Translations under genes and position numbers: made by a program
The notes under the pieces: model-generated
What the model was told of the DNA's origin: nothing
Databases searched by the model: none
What the model saw: the letters and a program-made list of their open reading frames with translations, nothing else
In this document: positions 52,325-60,287 of the stretch, piece after piece
How positions within the stretch are numbered: position 1 is the stretch's first letter
Layout: each line of letters opens with the position of its first letter
NCBI RefSeq assembly: GCF_004634425.1
Contig: NZ_SBJL01000001.1
Span: forward strand, 283,001-347,000
DNA length: 64,000 nucleotides
Direction of reading: 5' to 3'
From: Vitreimonas flagellata
GTDB lineage: Bacteria > Pseudomonadota > Alphaproteobacteria > Caulobacterales > Aquidulcibacteraceae

Positions 52325-53350
52325 ATGACGCGCGCTGTTCTCCTGCTTGCGCTGCTGGCCGGCGCCTGTGCTTCGGCGCAGCCGGCGCCGATTTCGTATG
52401 GTCGCGGCGAGGCGGCGGCGCAGCGCGCGCCGACGCGGATCGAAGATCGGCGAACGCCGGCGCCCGTTGAAACACGCGCGTCGGCGAGGACGCCGGCGGT
52501 CCAAGAGGCGCCGGATTGGGCCGTGGGTGAGGGCACGCCGCTCTCGGCTTGGGCGCTGCAGCCGGGCGATGCGCAGCCTTATGATCCCGCGAACCTGCCG
52601 CGCACGCATCGCGTTGGCGCCGATGAATCGCTCTACGACATTGCCTCGCGTTACCAAGCGCCGCTGCGCGCGCTGATTGATCAAAACAATCTGGAACCGC
52701 CTTATGCGCTCACGCCAGGGCGCGAGCTGCGTTTGCCGCCGCCGCGCTTTCACACCGTGGCGCGCAACGAAGCACTCGAGGACATCGCGCGCGCCTACAA
52801 TGTCGATACGCGTTCGTTGGCGTTGTTGAACCGGATGGAAGCGCCTTATCGCGTGCGCGCCGGTGATCGCATCGTGCTGCCGGCGATGGCGCGTGCCGAG
52901 GTTGCGCCCGCAGCGCCGTCCGCGCGCGTCGCGGCTGCACCCAACGGCGCGCCTGCCATGCAAGCGGCGAATGCGCATCTGGCCTTGCCGATGCGGGGGC
53001 GGATCGTGGCGCGGTTTGGCGCGCAGCCGAGCGGCGGGCGATTGGACGGCATCGAGATCGCGGGCAGCGAGGGCGACCGGATCAATGCGGCGGCGGACGG
53101 CGATGTCGTCTATGCGGGCTCCGATCTTCCCGCGTACGGCGAACTGGTATTGGTTCGCCACGCCAACGACCTTGTCACCGCCTACGCGTACACACGCCGG
53201 GCGCTGGTGCGGGAAGGCCAGCGGGTCCGCGCCGGCGAGGCGATCGCCGAATTGGGCGCCCGCGCAGAGGGCGGCCCCAGGCTGCTGTTTCAGGTGCGAC
53301 AGGGCAGCACGCCGGTCGATCCGGCGCCGCTGCTAGGGCTGACAAATTAA
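52325..53350 (+). CDS. LysM lipoprotein with degenerate LytM (M23) domain
   Basis: A 341-residue outer-membrane or periplasmic lipoprotein of the NlpD/DipM class: lipobox LLAGAC near residue 15. It has a disordered Ala/Pro/Arg linker, and two LysM domains (about 93-138 HRVGADESLYDIASRY, and 140-185 HTVARNEALEDIARAYNV). A C-terminal M23 fold spans about 220-338. The zinc ligands of M23 are lost: HxxxD is GGRLDGIEIA, YAH is YAYT, and LHF is LLFQV. Such domains activate amidases rather than cut peptidoglycan themselves. An amiC-type amidase is encoded at the right edge. It follows surE-pcm, an order typical for nlpD. Confidence 0.88.
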   Translation: MTRAVLLLALLAGACASAQPAPISYGRGEAAAQRAPTRIEDRRTPAPVETRASARTPAVQEAPDWAVGEGTPLSAWALQPGDAQPYDPANLPRTHRVGADESLYDIASRYQAPLRALIDQNNLEPPYALTPGRELRLPPPRFHTVARNEALEDIARAYNVDTRSLALLNRMEAPYRVRAGDRIVLPAMARAEVAPAAPSARVAAAPNGAPAMQAANAHLALPMRGRIVARFGAQPSGGRLDGIEIAGSEGDRINAAADGDVVYAGSDLPAYGELVLVRHANDLVTAYAYTRRALVREGQRVRAGEAIAELGARAEGGPRLLFQVRQGSTPVDPAPLLGLTN

Positions 53351-53395
53351 GGGCTTAGCTGCGGCGAAACGGCGCGCGCTTTCGTCTTCGGCCGA

Positions 53396-53421
53396 TTGTA
53401 TTGGCAGGCGCTGGCTATATA
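53396..53421 (+). promoter_or_regulatory. Probable promoter of yajC-secDF
   Basis: TTGTAT (53396-53401), 12 bases, then GCTATATA (53414-53421), resembling the Caulobacter-type housekeeping promoter with GCTATA at -10. It lies 85 bases before the yajC ATG. Found by eye. Confidence 0.5.
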
Positions 53422-53505
53422 TTCGCCGCCTTCTCGGGGCAGGACGCTCCGCACCTATATAAACTGTCGCCCGCCGCCCGTCGGCCCGCAGACACGCGAG
53501 GATCA

Positions 53506-53853
53506 ATGTTCATTTCCGAAGCTTATGCGCAGACAGCCGCCGGCGGCGATCCGACCACGGCGGTCTTCATGCAGATGCTGCCGCTCATCCTGATCGTGGT
53601 CGTGTTCTATTTCTTCCTGATCCGCCCGCAGCAACAAGCGCGCAAGCGGCACATGGACATGATCGCCAATCTGAAGAAAGGCGATGTCGTCGTCACCTCG
53701 GGCGGCTTCATCGGCAAGATCAAGTCCGTGCAGGACGACGAAGCGCGCGTTGAGCTCGCGCCGAACGTCGAAGTCCGCGTCGTGCGCGGCACCATCGCCG
53801 AAGTCCGCGGCAAGACCGAACCTGCGCCTGCGAACGATTCCAAAGCGGATTAA
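53506..53853 (+). CDS. yajC: Preprotein translocase accessory subunit YajC
   Basis: A small inner-membrane partner of SecDF. The 115-residue protein has one transmembrane helix (MQMLPLILIVVVFYFFLIRP) followed by the family motif QQQARKRHMDMIANLKKGDVVVTSGGFIGKI and a small beta domain ending NVEVRVVRGTIAEVRGK. The ATG at 53506 gives the typical N-terminus FISEAYAQTA. It is separated from secD by five bases, the standard yajC-secD-secF order. Confidence 0.96.
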   Translation: MFISEAYAQTAAGGDPTTAVFMQMLPLILIVVVFYFFLIRPQQQARKRHMDMIANLKKGDVVVTSGGFIGKIKSVQDDEARVELAPNVEVRVVRGTIAEVRGKTEPAPANDSKAD

Positions 53854-53858
53854 GCCTC

Positions 53859-55457
53859 ATGCTGCAAGTCGCGCGCTGGCGCATCATCCTGGTCGCTGTG
53901 GTGACCGTGCTCGGGCTTGCGTTCGCATTCCCGAACTTCCTGCCGCAAAGCGCGCGAGACAATTTGCCGGGCTTCTTGCCGCGGCAGGGGATCAATCTCG
54001 GTCTCGATTTGCAGGGCGGCTCGCAGCTGCTGCTGGAAATCGATCGCGCGGCGATGCAGCGCCAGCAACTCGACAACGTAGCCGACCAGATGGCCGCCGT
54101 GTTGCGCGACGCAGAGCCAGCGATCCGCTACACAGGTCGCGGTGTTGTCGATGACGCCGCGCGCGTGCGCTTGGTCGATCCGACGCAGATGGAAGCGGCG
54201 CGGCGTTTGTTGCGGCCGCTTTCGCTGTCCAGCACCGGCGGCGCGGAGATTCTCACCTTCACCGAAGGCGAGGATGGGCTCATCGAGGCACGCATCACGC
54301 CGACCCACATGCGCGAGCTCAGCCGCCAAGCGGCGCAGCAATCGATCGAAGTCATTCGCCGCCGTATCGACCCGACCGGCACGAGCGAAGTGACGATCGT
54401 GCGCCAAGGCGACGAGCGCATCGTTGTGCAGGCGCCGGGCGTCAGCGATCCCGAAATGCTGAAGGACCGCATCGGCCAAACCGCGCTGATGACGTTCCAC
54501 ATGGTCCGCGAAATGAGCCCGGAAGAGGCCGCCGCCGGCCGTCTGCCGCCGGGCACTATGCTGGTGCAGCCCTATCCGGGCGGCCGCGGATCTGGCCCTG
54601 AAGTGGTTGAGCGCCGGGCGCGCTTTACCGGCGAACGCCTCGTCCGCGCCAATCCGTCAACAGACGGTCAAACCGGCGAATTCGTGCTGAGCTTCCAACT
54701 CGACAGCCAGGGCACCACGCTCTTTTGCCGGATCACGCGCGAATTCACCGGACAGCGCTTCGCTATTCTGCTCGACAATCAGGTGCTCACGGCGCCGACG
54801 ATCAACGAACCGATTTGCGGCGGTACGGGTCAAATCTCGGGGGGCTTCACCGCGCAAACCGCCAACGAATTGGCGGTGATGCTGCGTGCGGGCGCGCTGC
54901 CAGTGCCGCTCACCGTGATCGATGAGCGCACCGTCGATGCGAGCTTGGGTCAGGACGCGATCAATTCGGGCACAACCGCTTCGATCATCGCCGGCGTTGT
55001 AACCTTCGTGTTCATGGTGCTCGCCTACGGCCTGTTTGGCGTGTTCGCGTGCATCGCGCTTGTCGTGAACTTCGTGCTGCTGATCGGCGCGATGAGCGCG
55101 GTCGGAGCGGCGCTGACTCTGCCCGGCATCGCCGGTCTCATCCTCACCATCGCGATGGCCGTCGACGCCAACGTCATCATTTACGAGCGTATGCGCGAAG
55201 AGGCGCAAGCGGGGCGAAGTCCCGCGCTTTCGATCGATGCAGGCTTCGCGCGCGCCATGATCACCATTATCGACGCGAACCTGACGACGATCCTGGCGGC
55301 GCTCATTCTGTTTCAATTCGGCGCAGGGCCGGTGCGCGGCTTCGCGTGGACGCTATCGATCGGGGTTATCACCTCGGTGTTCAGCGCCGTGCTGGTGACG
55401 CAGCTTTTGATCGCTTGGTGGTTTCGCATCGCGCGACCCAAGCAAATGCCGATCTAA
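53859..55457 (+). CDS. secD: Protein translocase subunit SecD
   Basis: An RND-type membrane subunit that uses proton motive force to help complete protein export. The 532-residue protein has the N-terminal helix and GINLGLDLQGGSQLLLEID, a periplasmic P1 domain, and the conserved periplasmic stretch GTGQISGGFTAQTANELAVMLRAGALPVPLTVIDERTVDASLG. Six membrane helices follow, with AMAVDANVIIYERMREEAQAG and INANLTT-like DANLTTILAA. The length is close to the usual one. secF follows after 15 bases. Confidence 0.97.
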   Translation: MLQVARWRIILVAVVTVLGLAFAFPNFLPQSARDNLPGFLPRQGINLGLDLQGGSQLLLEIDRAAMQRQQLDNVADQMAAVLRDAEPAIRYTGRGVVDDAARVRLVDPTQMEAARRLLRPLSLSSTGGAEILTFTEGEDGLIEARITPTHMRELSRQAAQQSIEVIRRRIDPTGTSEVTIVRQGDERIVVQAPGVSDPEMLKDRIGQTALMTFHMVREMSPEEAAAGRLPPGTMLVQPYPGGRGSGPEVVERRARFTGERLVRANPSTDGQTGEFVLSFQLDSQGTTLFCRITREFTGQRFAILLDNQVLTAPTINEPICGGTGQISGGFTAQTANELAVMLRAGALPVPLTVIDERTVDASLGQDAINSGTTASIIAGVVTFVFMVLAYGLFGVFACIALVVNFVLLIGAMSAVGAALTLPGIAGLILTIAMAVDANVIIYERMREEAQAGRSPALSIDAGFARAMITIIDANLTTILAALILFQFGAGPVRGFAWTLSIGVITSVFSAVLVTQLLIAWWFRIARPKQMPI

Positions 55458-55472
55458 GAGGACGGGAAAGAC

Positions 55473-56516
55473 ATGGCTTCGTTCTGGCCTCTTATTCGCC
55501 TGCTGCCGAAGAAAACGAACTTCACCTATGTGAAGTTCGCGGGTTTCGCCGCTGTGCTGTCGATCTTGGCGGTCGCCGCCTCGATCGTCTCGATGTTTAC
55601 CGGCGGCTTTCGCGCCAATCCGATCGAGATCTATCAGCAGGCGGAGGGTGCTCCGCTCGCGCGCGTTGGCGCGATCCTGGAGCACGGCTTCAATCTGGGC
55701 ATTGATTTTCGCGGCGGCACCTCGATCCTGATCGAGGCGCCGGGGCCGATCGACCAGGAAGCGCTGCGTGCGCTTGGCCGCACCGCGCAGGACGGCGACG
55801 TGGAAGTGCAGGGTACGACCTGCCGACCCGTCAATGGCCCGCCCTATTGCGCCATTCTGAACTTTGAAACCGCGCCAGATCAATCCGCCACGGTCGAGGA
55901 AATTCGCGCCGGATTGGGCGGCGTCGCCCAGGGGGCGCGCATCGCCAACGTGGACTCGGTCAGCGCCAAGGTGTCGGAGGAATTGTTCTCCGGCGGTCTG
56001 ATTGCGCTTGGCCTCGCGATCCTACTGATGCTGGTTTACATCTGGTTTCGGTTCGAATGGCAGTTCGGCCTGGGCGGCGTGCTCGCGCTCTTCCACGACG
56101 TTATCCTGACGCTTGGAATGTTCTCCATCTTCCGGCTGGAATTCACGCTGACGATCATCGCAGCGCTGCTGACCATCGTCGGTTATTCCATGAACGATAC
56201 GGTCGTCGTGTTCGACCGTATCCGCGAGAATTTGCGCAAATATAAAAAGATGCCTCTGGGCGAGCTGATTGATCTTTCGCTCAACGAGACGCTTTCCCGG
56301 ACCATCATCACCGGCTGCACCGCGCTTTTCGCACTGATCGGCTTGTATTTTATCGGTGGCGAGGCTCTTTCGGGCTTCGCGCTCGCCATGATTTTCGGCA
56401 TTGTCATCGGCACGTATTCGTCGCTCTACGTCGCGGCGCCGGCGATCCTGATTTGGGGCGTCAAGCGCGGGCGTGAAGGCGGCGAAGCGCGGGGAGCCCC
56501 GCAGACCGCGGGCTAG
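55473..56516 (+). CDS. secF: Protein translocase subunit SecF
   Basis: The partner of SecD. The 347-residue protein has an N-terminal membrane helix, GFNLGIDFRGGTSILIE, and a periplasmic domain. The membrane half contains ALFHDVILTLGMFSIFRLEFTLTIIAALLTIVGYSMNDTVVVFDRIRENLR, followed by NETLSRTIITGCTALFAL. These are the standard SecF blocks. The extreme C-terminus (GVKRGREGGEARG) is basic and cytosolic. The next gene begins 43 bases later. Confidence 0.97.
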   Translation: MASFWPLIRLLPKKTNFTYVKFAGFAAVLSILAVAASIVSMFTGGFRANPIEIYQQAEGAPLARVGAILEHGFNLGIDFRGGTSILIEAPGPIDQEALRALGRTAQDGDVEVQGTTCRPVNGPPYCAILNFETAPDQSATVEEIRAGLGGVAQGARIANVDSVSAKVSEELFSGGLIALGLAILLMLVYIWFRFEWQFGLGGVLALFHDVILTLGMFSIFRLEFTLTIIAALLTIVGYSMNDTVVVFDRIRENLRKYKKMPLGELIDLSLNETLSRTIITGCTALFALIGLYFIGGEALSGFALAMIFGIVIGTYSSLYVAAPAILIWGVKRGREGGEARGAPQTAG

Positions 56517-56559
56517 GCTGAGCCGCCTCGCTCCCTGCGTTCGGGCTGGAGGAGAGGGC

Positions 56560-57189
56560 ATGGCCTGGTTTTTATCTAATCTGCGTTACGTGGCGTGGAC
56601 GGCTCTGGCCGTTGGCGCGCTGCTTTTGATTTATTTTGCAATGGGCGTCGCCGGCTTCGGCTTTGGCGATCCCGGCTTCTGGGAGGCGGTTTGGCGTTGG
56701 TCCCATGTGCTTGTCGGCATCATGTGGATCGGCCACCTCTATTATTTCAATTTCACCCAGATCCCGAACATGCCGAAGATTCCGGACGAGCAGAAGCCCG
56801 CCGTCACCAAGGTGATCGCGCCGGCGGCTTTGTTCTGGTTTCGCTGGGGCGCCATGGCGACGCTGATCACCGGCCTCGCGCTCGCTGGAAACCAAGGCTA
56901 TCTGCTGCAGGCGCTGACGTTCGGTGCGACGGATGATCCGAGCTTCGCTGTGCCGAAGCACATTTTGATCGGCATCGGCATGTGGCTGGCCATCGTGATG
57001 TGGTTCAACGTGTGGTTCATCATCTGGCCGAACCAGCAAAAAGCGCTGAACATCGACAACAAGTATCCTGATCTCGACGCCGCCGCGAAAGCCGCGGCCG
57101 GCAAGACGGCGATGCTGTTCTCGCGCACGAACACGTTCCTGTCCGTGCCGATGCTCGTGGCGATGACGGGCGCGAGCACGCTGTTCTAG
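56560..57189 (+). CDS. Urate-oxidase-N type (PuuD N-terminal) membrane protein
   Basis: A 209-residue membrane protein matching the N-terminal domain of urate hydroxylase PuuD (PF06181): WSHVLVGIMWIGHLYYFNFTQIPNMPKI, then FWFRWGAMATLITGLAL, IGIGMWLAIVMWFNVWFIIWPNQQKAL and a final SRTNTFLSVPMLVAMTGAS. About five membrane helices and several Trp/His residues suggest heme or quinone contact. The C-terminal cytochrome c domain of full PuuD is absent. A strong binding site (GGAGGAGAGGG) precedes the ATG. In alphaproteobacteria such short forms often follow secF; their role is not proven to be urate oxidation. Confidence 0.85.
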   Translation: MAWFLSNLRYVAWTALAVGALLLIYFAMGVAGFGFGDPGFWEAVWRWSHVLVGIMWIGHLYYFNFTQIPNMPKIPDEQKPAVTKVIAPAALFWFRWGAMATLITGLALAGNQGYLLQALTFGATDDPSFAVPKHILIGIGMWLAIVMWFNVWFIIWPNQQKALNIDNKYPDLDAAAKAAAGKTAMLFSRTNTFLSVPMLVAMTGASTLF

Positions 57190-57197
57190 GGACAGCG

Positions 57198-57266
57198 AGT
57201 AGCGAATAGTGAGTGATGGGTGGGGGCGCTGCGGAGACGTGGCGCCCCTATTCGCTATTCGCTACT
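57198..57266. repeat. Nested inverted repeat AGTAGCGAATAG / CTATTCGCTACT
   Basis: Twelve-base perfect arms at 57198-57209 and 57255-57266 enclose a second stem GGGGCGC/GCGCCCC (57223-57229 and 57242-57248). Extra partial copies (TATTCGCTATTCG, CTATTCGCG) flank the right arm. It lies between two codirectional genes and stops 13 bases before the next ATG, so could act as a terminator or translation-modulating structure. Confidence 0.75.
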
Positions 57267-57278
57267 GACTATTCGCGC

Positions 57279-58010
57279 ATGGAAGCTTTGGGCACTCTCG
57301 TTCGTCGCGTGGACGAAGATCGCTGGTTGGCGACGCGCTTTGCGCCGGCGGATGCGCGCGCGAAGCTGATTGCACTCTACGCCGCCTATTACGAGATCGC
57401 ACACACGACCGAAGCGGTGCGCGAAGCGGCGCTCGGCGACATTCGGCTCGAATGGTGGCGCGCGGGCGTTGCGGAGATCGCCGAGGGCAAGACGCCGCGT
57501 GCGCCGGCACTGGCCGCGTTGAAAGAACGCGGCGTGCCGCTCGGTGCGCTGCCCCAGATCATCGCCACGCGCGCGCGCGATCTTGATCCTGAACCGTTCG
57601 AAACTTGGGTGGAGCTCGACGCCTATATCGACGGCACGGCCGGGGCGCTGATACGCGGCGCGATCGAATCGTGCGGTGCTAGCGTAGACGAGGCGACGCG
57701 AGAATTTGCGCAAAGCGGTGCGCGCGCCTGGGGGTATGCGGGCTTGCTGCGCGCGGCGCCGCATTGGCAGGCGCGAGGGCGGAGCGTTATTCCCCGTGAA
57801 GGCAGCTTGGATGAAATGAAGCAGCGCGCGTTGACGGCGTATCACGCAGCGCGTGGAGTATCGCGCAACGTGCCGGGCAACGCCTTCGCGGCGATCGGCT
57901 ACATTGCGTTCACGCCGCTCTATCTGAAAGCGATGACGCGCGAACGAGATGTCTCGCTCTTTGCGCGCCACACGGCGCTGATCTTCGCGTCAGCGACCGG
58001 CCGCGTTTAG
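57279..58010 (+). CDS. Squalene/phytoene-synthase fold protein, NDUFAF6-like
   Basis: A 243-residue protein of the isoprenoid synthase fold. The part resembling mitochondrial complex I assembly factor NDUFAF6 is RFAPADARAKLIALYAAYYEIAHTTEAVREAALGDIRLEWWRAGVAEIAEG, then YIDGTAGALIRGAIE and the Gly/Ala-rich WGYAGLLRAAPHW. The Asp-rich DDxxD metal motifs of real squalene and phytoene synthases are missing, so prenyl-transfer activity is unlikely. A complex I subunit (NDUFA12 type) is encoded at 49 kb. The ATG at 57279 is preferred over 57213, which would read through the inverted repeat. It overlaps the DsbA-like gene at the 3' ends. Confidence 0.82.
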   Translation: MEALGTLVRRVDEDRWLATRFAPADARAKLIALYAAYYEIAHTTEAVREAALGDIRLEWWRAGVAEIAEGKTPRAPALAALKERGVPLGALPQIIATRARDLDPEPFETWVELDAYIDGTAGALIRGAIESCGASVDEATREFAQSGARAWGYAGLLRAAPHWQARGRSVIPREGSLDEMKQRALTAYHAARGVSRNVPGNAFAAIGYIAFTPLYLKAMTRERDVSLFARHTALIFASATGRV

Positions 58011-58735
58011 CGCTGCGCTTGGCGTTCGCGCGCTTCACGAGTTGCTTCGCGCAAACGCGCATTCAGACGGGTCTCATCGAAGCCTGAAATCAATTCGCCA
58101 TTGATGACGAAGCCCGGTGTGCCGCTGATCTGGAAATTCACCGCATGCGCGCGATTGTCTTCGAGTATGGCGGTGATCTCCGTCGATTCCATGCCACGCC
58201 GCATGCGGGCGACATCGATGCCGGATTGGCGCGCGATGCGGTCGATCTCGGCGCTCGTGAGCTCTCGGTTGAGTGGGAAACTCATCAGCGCCTGGTGGAA
58301 TTGCCAATAGCGGCCTTGCGGGCGCGATGCGAGTACGGCGCGCGCCGCTTCCATCGATTCCGCTGAGAGGATTGGCAATTCCTTGAATACCACGCGCACG
58401 TCATTGCGCGTGCGCACGACGTCGCTCAGCCATTCGAGCGCCGCGTGGCAATAGGCGCAGCGATAATCGTAGAATTCAACGATCGTGACGGGCGCATTGG
58501 CCGGCCCCAGCGCGAAATCGCGTGGGTCGTTGCGGATTTGCTGCCAGCGTTCAGCGGTGACGCGCGCTTCGAGCGAATCCAACGCCTCGCGCAGCACATC
58601 GGGATTGCGCACGAGATACTCGCGCACGATCGCGCGGATTTCCGCTTGCTCCTGCGCGTTGAAACTTTGTGCGGAGGCTGTTGGCGCGAAGCCGACGAAG
58701 CAGGCGAGGGACAAGGCAGTGAAAACGCGCGCCAT
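58007..58735 (-). CDS. DsbA-family thiol-disulphide oxidoreductase
   Basis: A 242-residue periplasmic thioredoxin-fold protein. The signal peptide is RVFTALSLACFVGFAPTASA. An N-terminal helical region (EIRAIVREYLVRNPDVLREALDSL) resembles the ScsC/Com1 oligomerisation part. The active site is FYDYRCAYCHAALEWL (CAYC) and the cis-proline loop is GTPGFVING. These match DsbA-like proteins that oxidise or isomerise disulphides of exported proteins. Convergent with the NDUFAF6-like gene (four-base overlap), and 67 bases after the M48 gene on the same strand. Confidence 0.92.
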   Translation of the reverse strand: MARVFTALSLACFVGFAPTASAQSFNAQEQAEIRAIVREYLVRNPDVLREALDSLEARVTAERWQQIRNDPRDFALGPANAPVTIVEFYDYRCAYCHAALEWLSDVVRTRNDVRVVFKELPILSAESMEAARAVLASRPQGRYWQFHQALMSFPLNRELTSAEIDRIARQSGIDVARMRRGMESTEITAILEDNRAHAVNFQISGTPGFVINGELISGFDETRLNARLREATREARERQAQR

Positions 58736-58802
58736 CAGGCGGTCTCCATCAAATCGGATCTGACGACATGACCGCTTTCAGCCGTTCGGGCAAGGCGACG
58801 CT

Positions 58803-60188
58803 TTAGCTGCGTCGCCGCTCGGCGCGCTCGCGCACTTCATTGCCGGCGAACGTCACGATGTCCGTGGCGCGCTGGTAGGAAGGCGTGTTGCGCGGCAGTG
58901 TGCGGCGCGCGCGTTCGGCGAAATTGAGCGCGGAGCTGTAATCGCCAATGGCGAAATTCTGCTCTGCCGAAGCGAGTTCCGCCAAGCCTTGCTCGCCGCG
59001 CAGATCGCGCGCTTGCGCCAACTCGCGCCAAGCGAAAGCGTTGTCCGGCTCGCGCGAGACCACTTGGCTGAGGATCGTCACCGCCTCGTCAGCGCCTTCA
59101 CGCTCGTGTGCGGCGACCAAGGCGCGGGCGAGGTTCACTTGCAGCAGCGGCTGGTTCGGCAGCAACTCAAGCGAGCGGCGGTGATAGGCGATCGATTCTT
59201 CGGCGCGGCCATTTTCGAACAGGATTTGGCCCATCAGCTCTTGATAATAGGGATTGGCGGGATCAGCCGCGATCAGCGCGTCAAGTTCTGTGCGCGCGCG
59301 CGGCAAATCGGAAACCCGATAATAAGCCACGGCGCGCGCGTAGCGTGCGAACTCTGATGTATCGCGTAGCGGATAGCGCGCGAGCGTTTGGCCTTGCGAT
59401 TGGATGAAGCCGACAAGCTTGGCCTGCATGAATTGGAAGCGGCGCAGATTGTCCGGCGTATCGACAACCTCGCGATGCGCGCCCGTTTCGACGCGCCGGC
59501 GCAGCGCTTCGACGCGGTCCGATGAATAGGGGTGGGTCATCATGTAGGGCGGCATGCGGCGCGTCATGAATTCATACGGACGCATGTTGCGGTTGAAAAA
59601 GGTGATGAGGCCGCGGCCGGATTGACCCGAGCGCTCAAGGAAGTCCGCGCCGGCTTGGTCGGCGGCCGATTCTTGCACTTGCGTGTGACGCACGAAGTTC
59701 GACATCGCAAATTGCTGCGAGCCGGCAATCAACGCCGCACCCGCTTGCGGCGCGCCTGCAGCCATCGCCAACACGCCCAAGCCAATCGAGATCAGCATCG
59801 GGCCCATGGCTTGGCCCATCGCTTCGCGCGAACGCGCCAAGTGGCCGCCCGAGATGTGGCCGGTTTCGTGCGCGAGCACGCCAATAATCTCGTTCGGATT
59901 CTCAGCGGCCATGATGAGGCCGGTGTGCACGAAGATGTTCTGACCGCCGGAGACGAACGCGTTCACGCTCGAGTCGTTGACGATATAGATCTTCACGTCG
60001 TTCGGATTGAGCCCCGCCGCTTCGAGCAGAGGGTTCGTATAGACTCGGAGCGTGTCCTCGATTTCGGCGTCTCGGATCAGGCCTTGGGCCGACGCCTGGT
60101 TCGGCCAGGCGATGATCGCCAAAGCCGCGAGCGCGACGAATGCGCCGCCAGCGTTACGAGCGAATGCGGACGCCAATTTCGCGAGCAT
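58803..60188 (-). CDS. M48 family metalloprotease with TPR domain (BepA-like)
   Basis: A 461-residue periplasmic protein. After a signal peptide (about 35 residues, ending SAQ) comes the M48 domain with HETGHISGGH (zinc-binding HExxH-type, about residue 107), a downstream Glu in VQESAADQAGADFL and the MTHPYSSDRVEALRRRV motif. The C-terminal half has TPR units: ARAVAYYRVSDLPRARTELDALIAADPANPYYQELMGQI, and later AFAWRELAQARDL. E. coli BepA has the same layout and manages misassembled LptD and other outer-membrane proteins. lptD is also in this window. Confidence 0.92.
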   Translation of the reverse strand: MLAKLASAFARNAGGAFVALAALAIIAWPNQASAQGLIRDAEIEDTLRVYTNPLLEAAGLNPNDVKIYIVNDSSVNAFVSGGQNIFVHTGLIMAAENPNEIIGVLAHETGHISGGHLARSREAMGQAMGPMLISIGLGVLAMAAGAPQAGAALIAGSQQFAMSNFVRHTQVQESAADQAGADFLERSGQSGRGLITFFNRNMRPYEFMTRRMPPYMMTHPYSSDRVEALRRRVETGAHREVVDTPDNLRRFQFMQAKLVGFIQSQGQTLARYPLRDTSEFARYARAVAYYRVSDLPRARTELDALIAADPANPYYQELMGQILFENGRAEESIAYHRRSLELLPNQPLLQVNLARALVAAHEREGADEAVTILSQVVSREPDNAFAWRELAQARDLRGEQGLAELASAEQNFAIGDYSSALNFAERARRTLPRNTPSYQRATDIVTFAGNEVRERAERRRS

Positions 60189-60287
60189 GCTCGCTCCTTC
60201 GATCTGATCAGCCTGTCCCCCGCCGCCACGATTTGAAAACCGTTTGCGGCGGGAACAAGGCTTACCGCTAAAGCGGCGTATGGCCGC

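Noticed and set aside
51236-53161. A 641-codon minus-strand frame opposite surE-pcm-LysM genes
   Set aside because: Crosses three well-supported genes in antisense and is almost entirely Arg/Ala/His.
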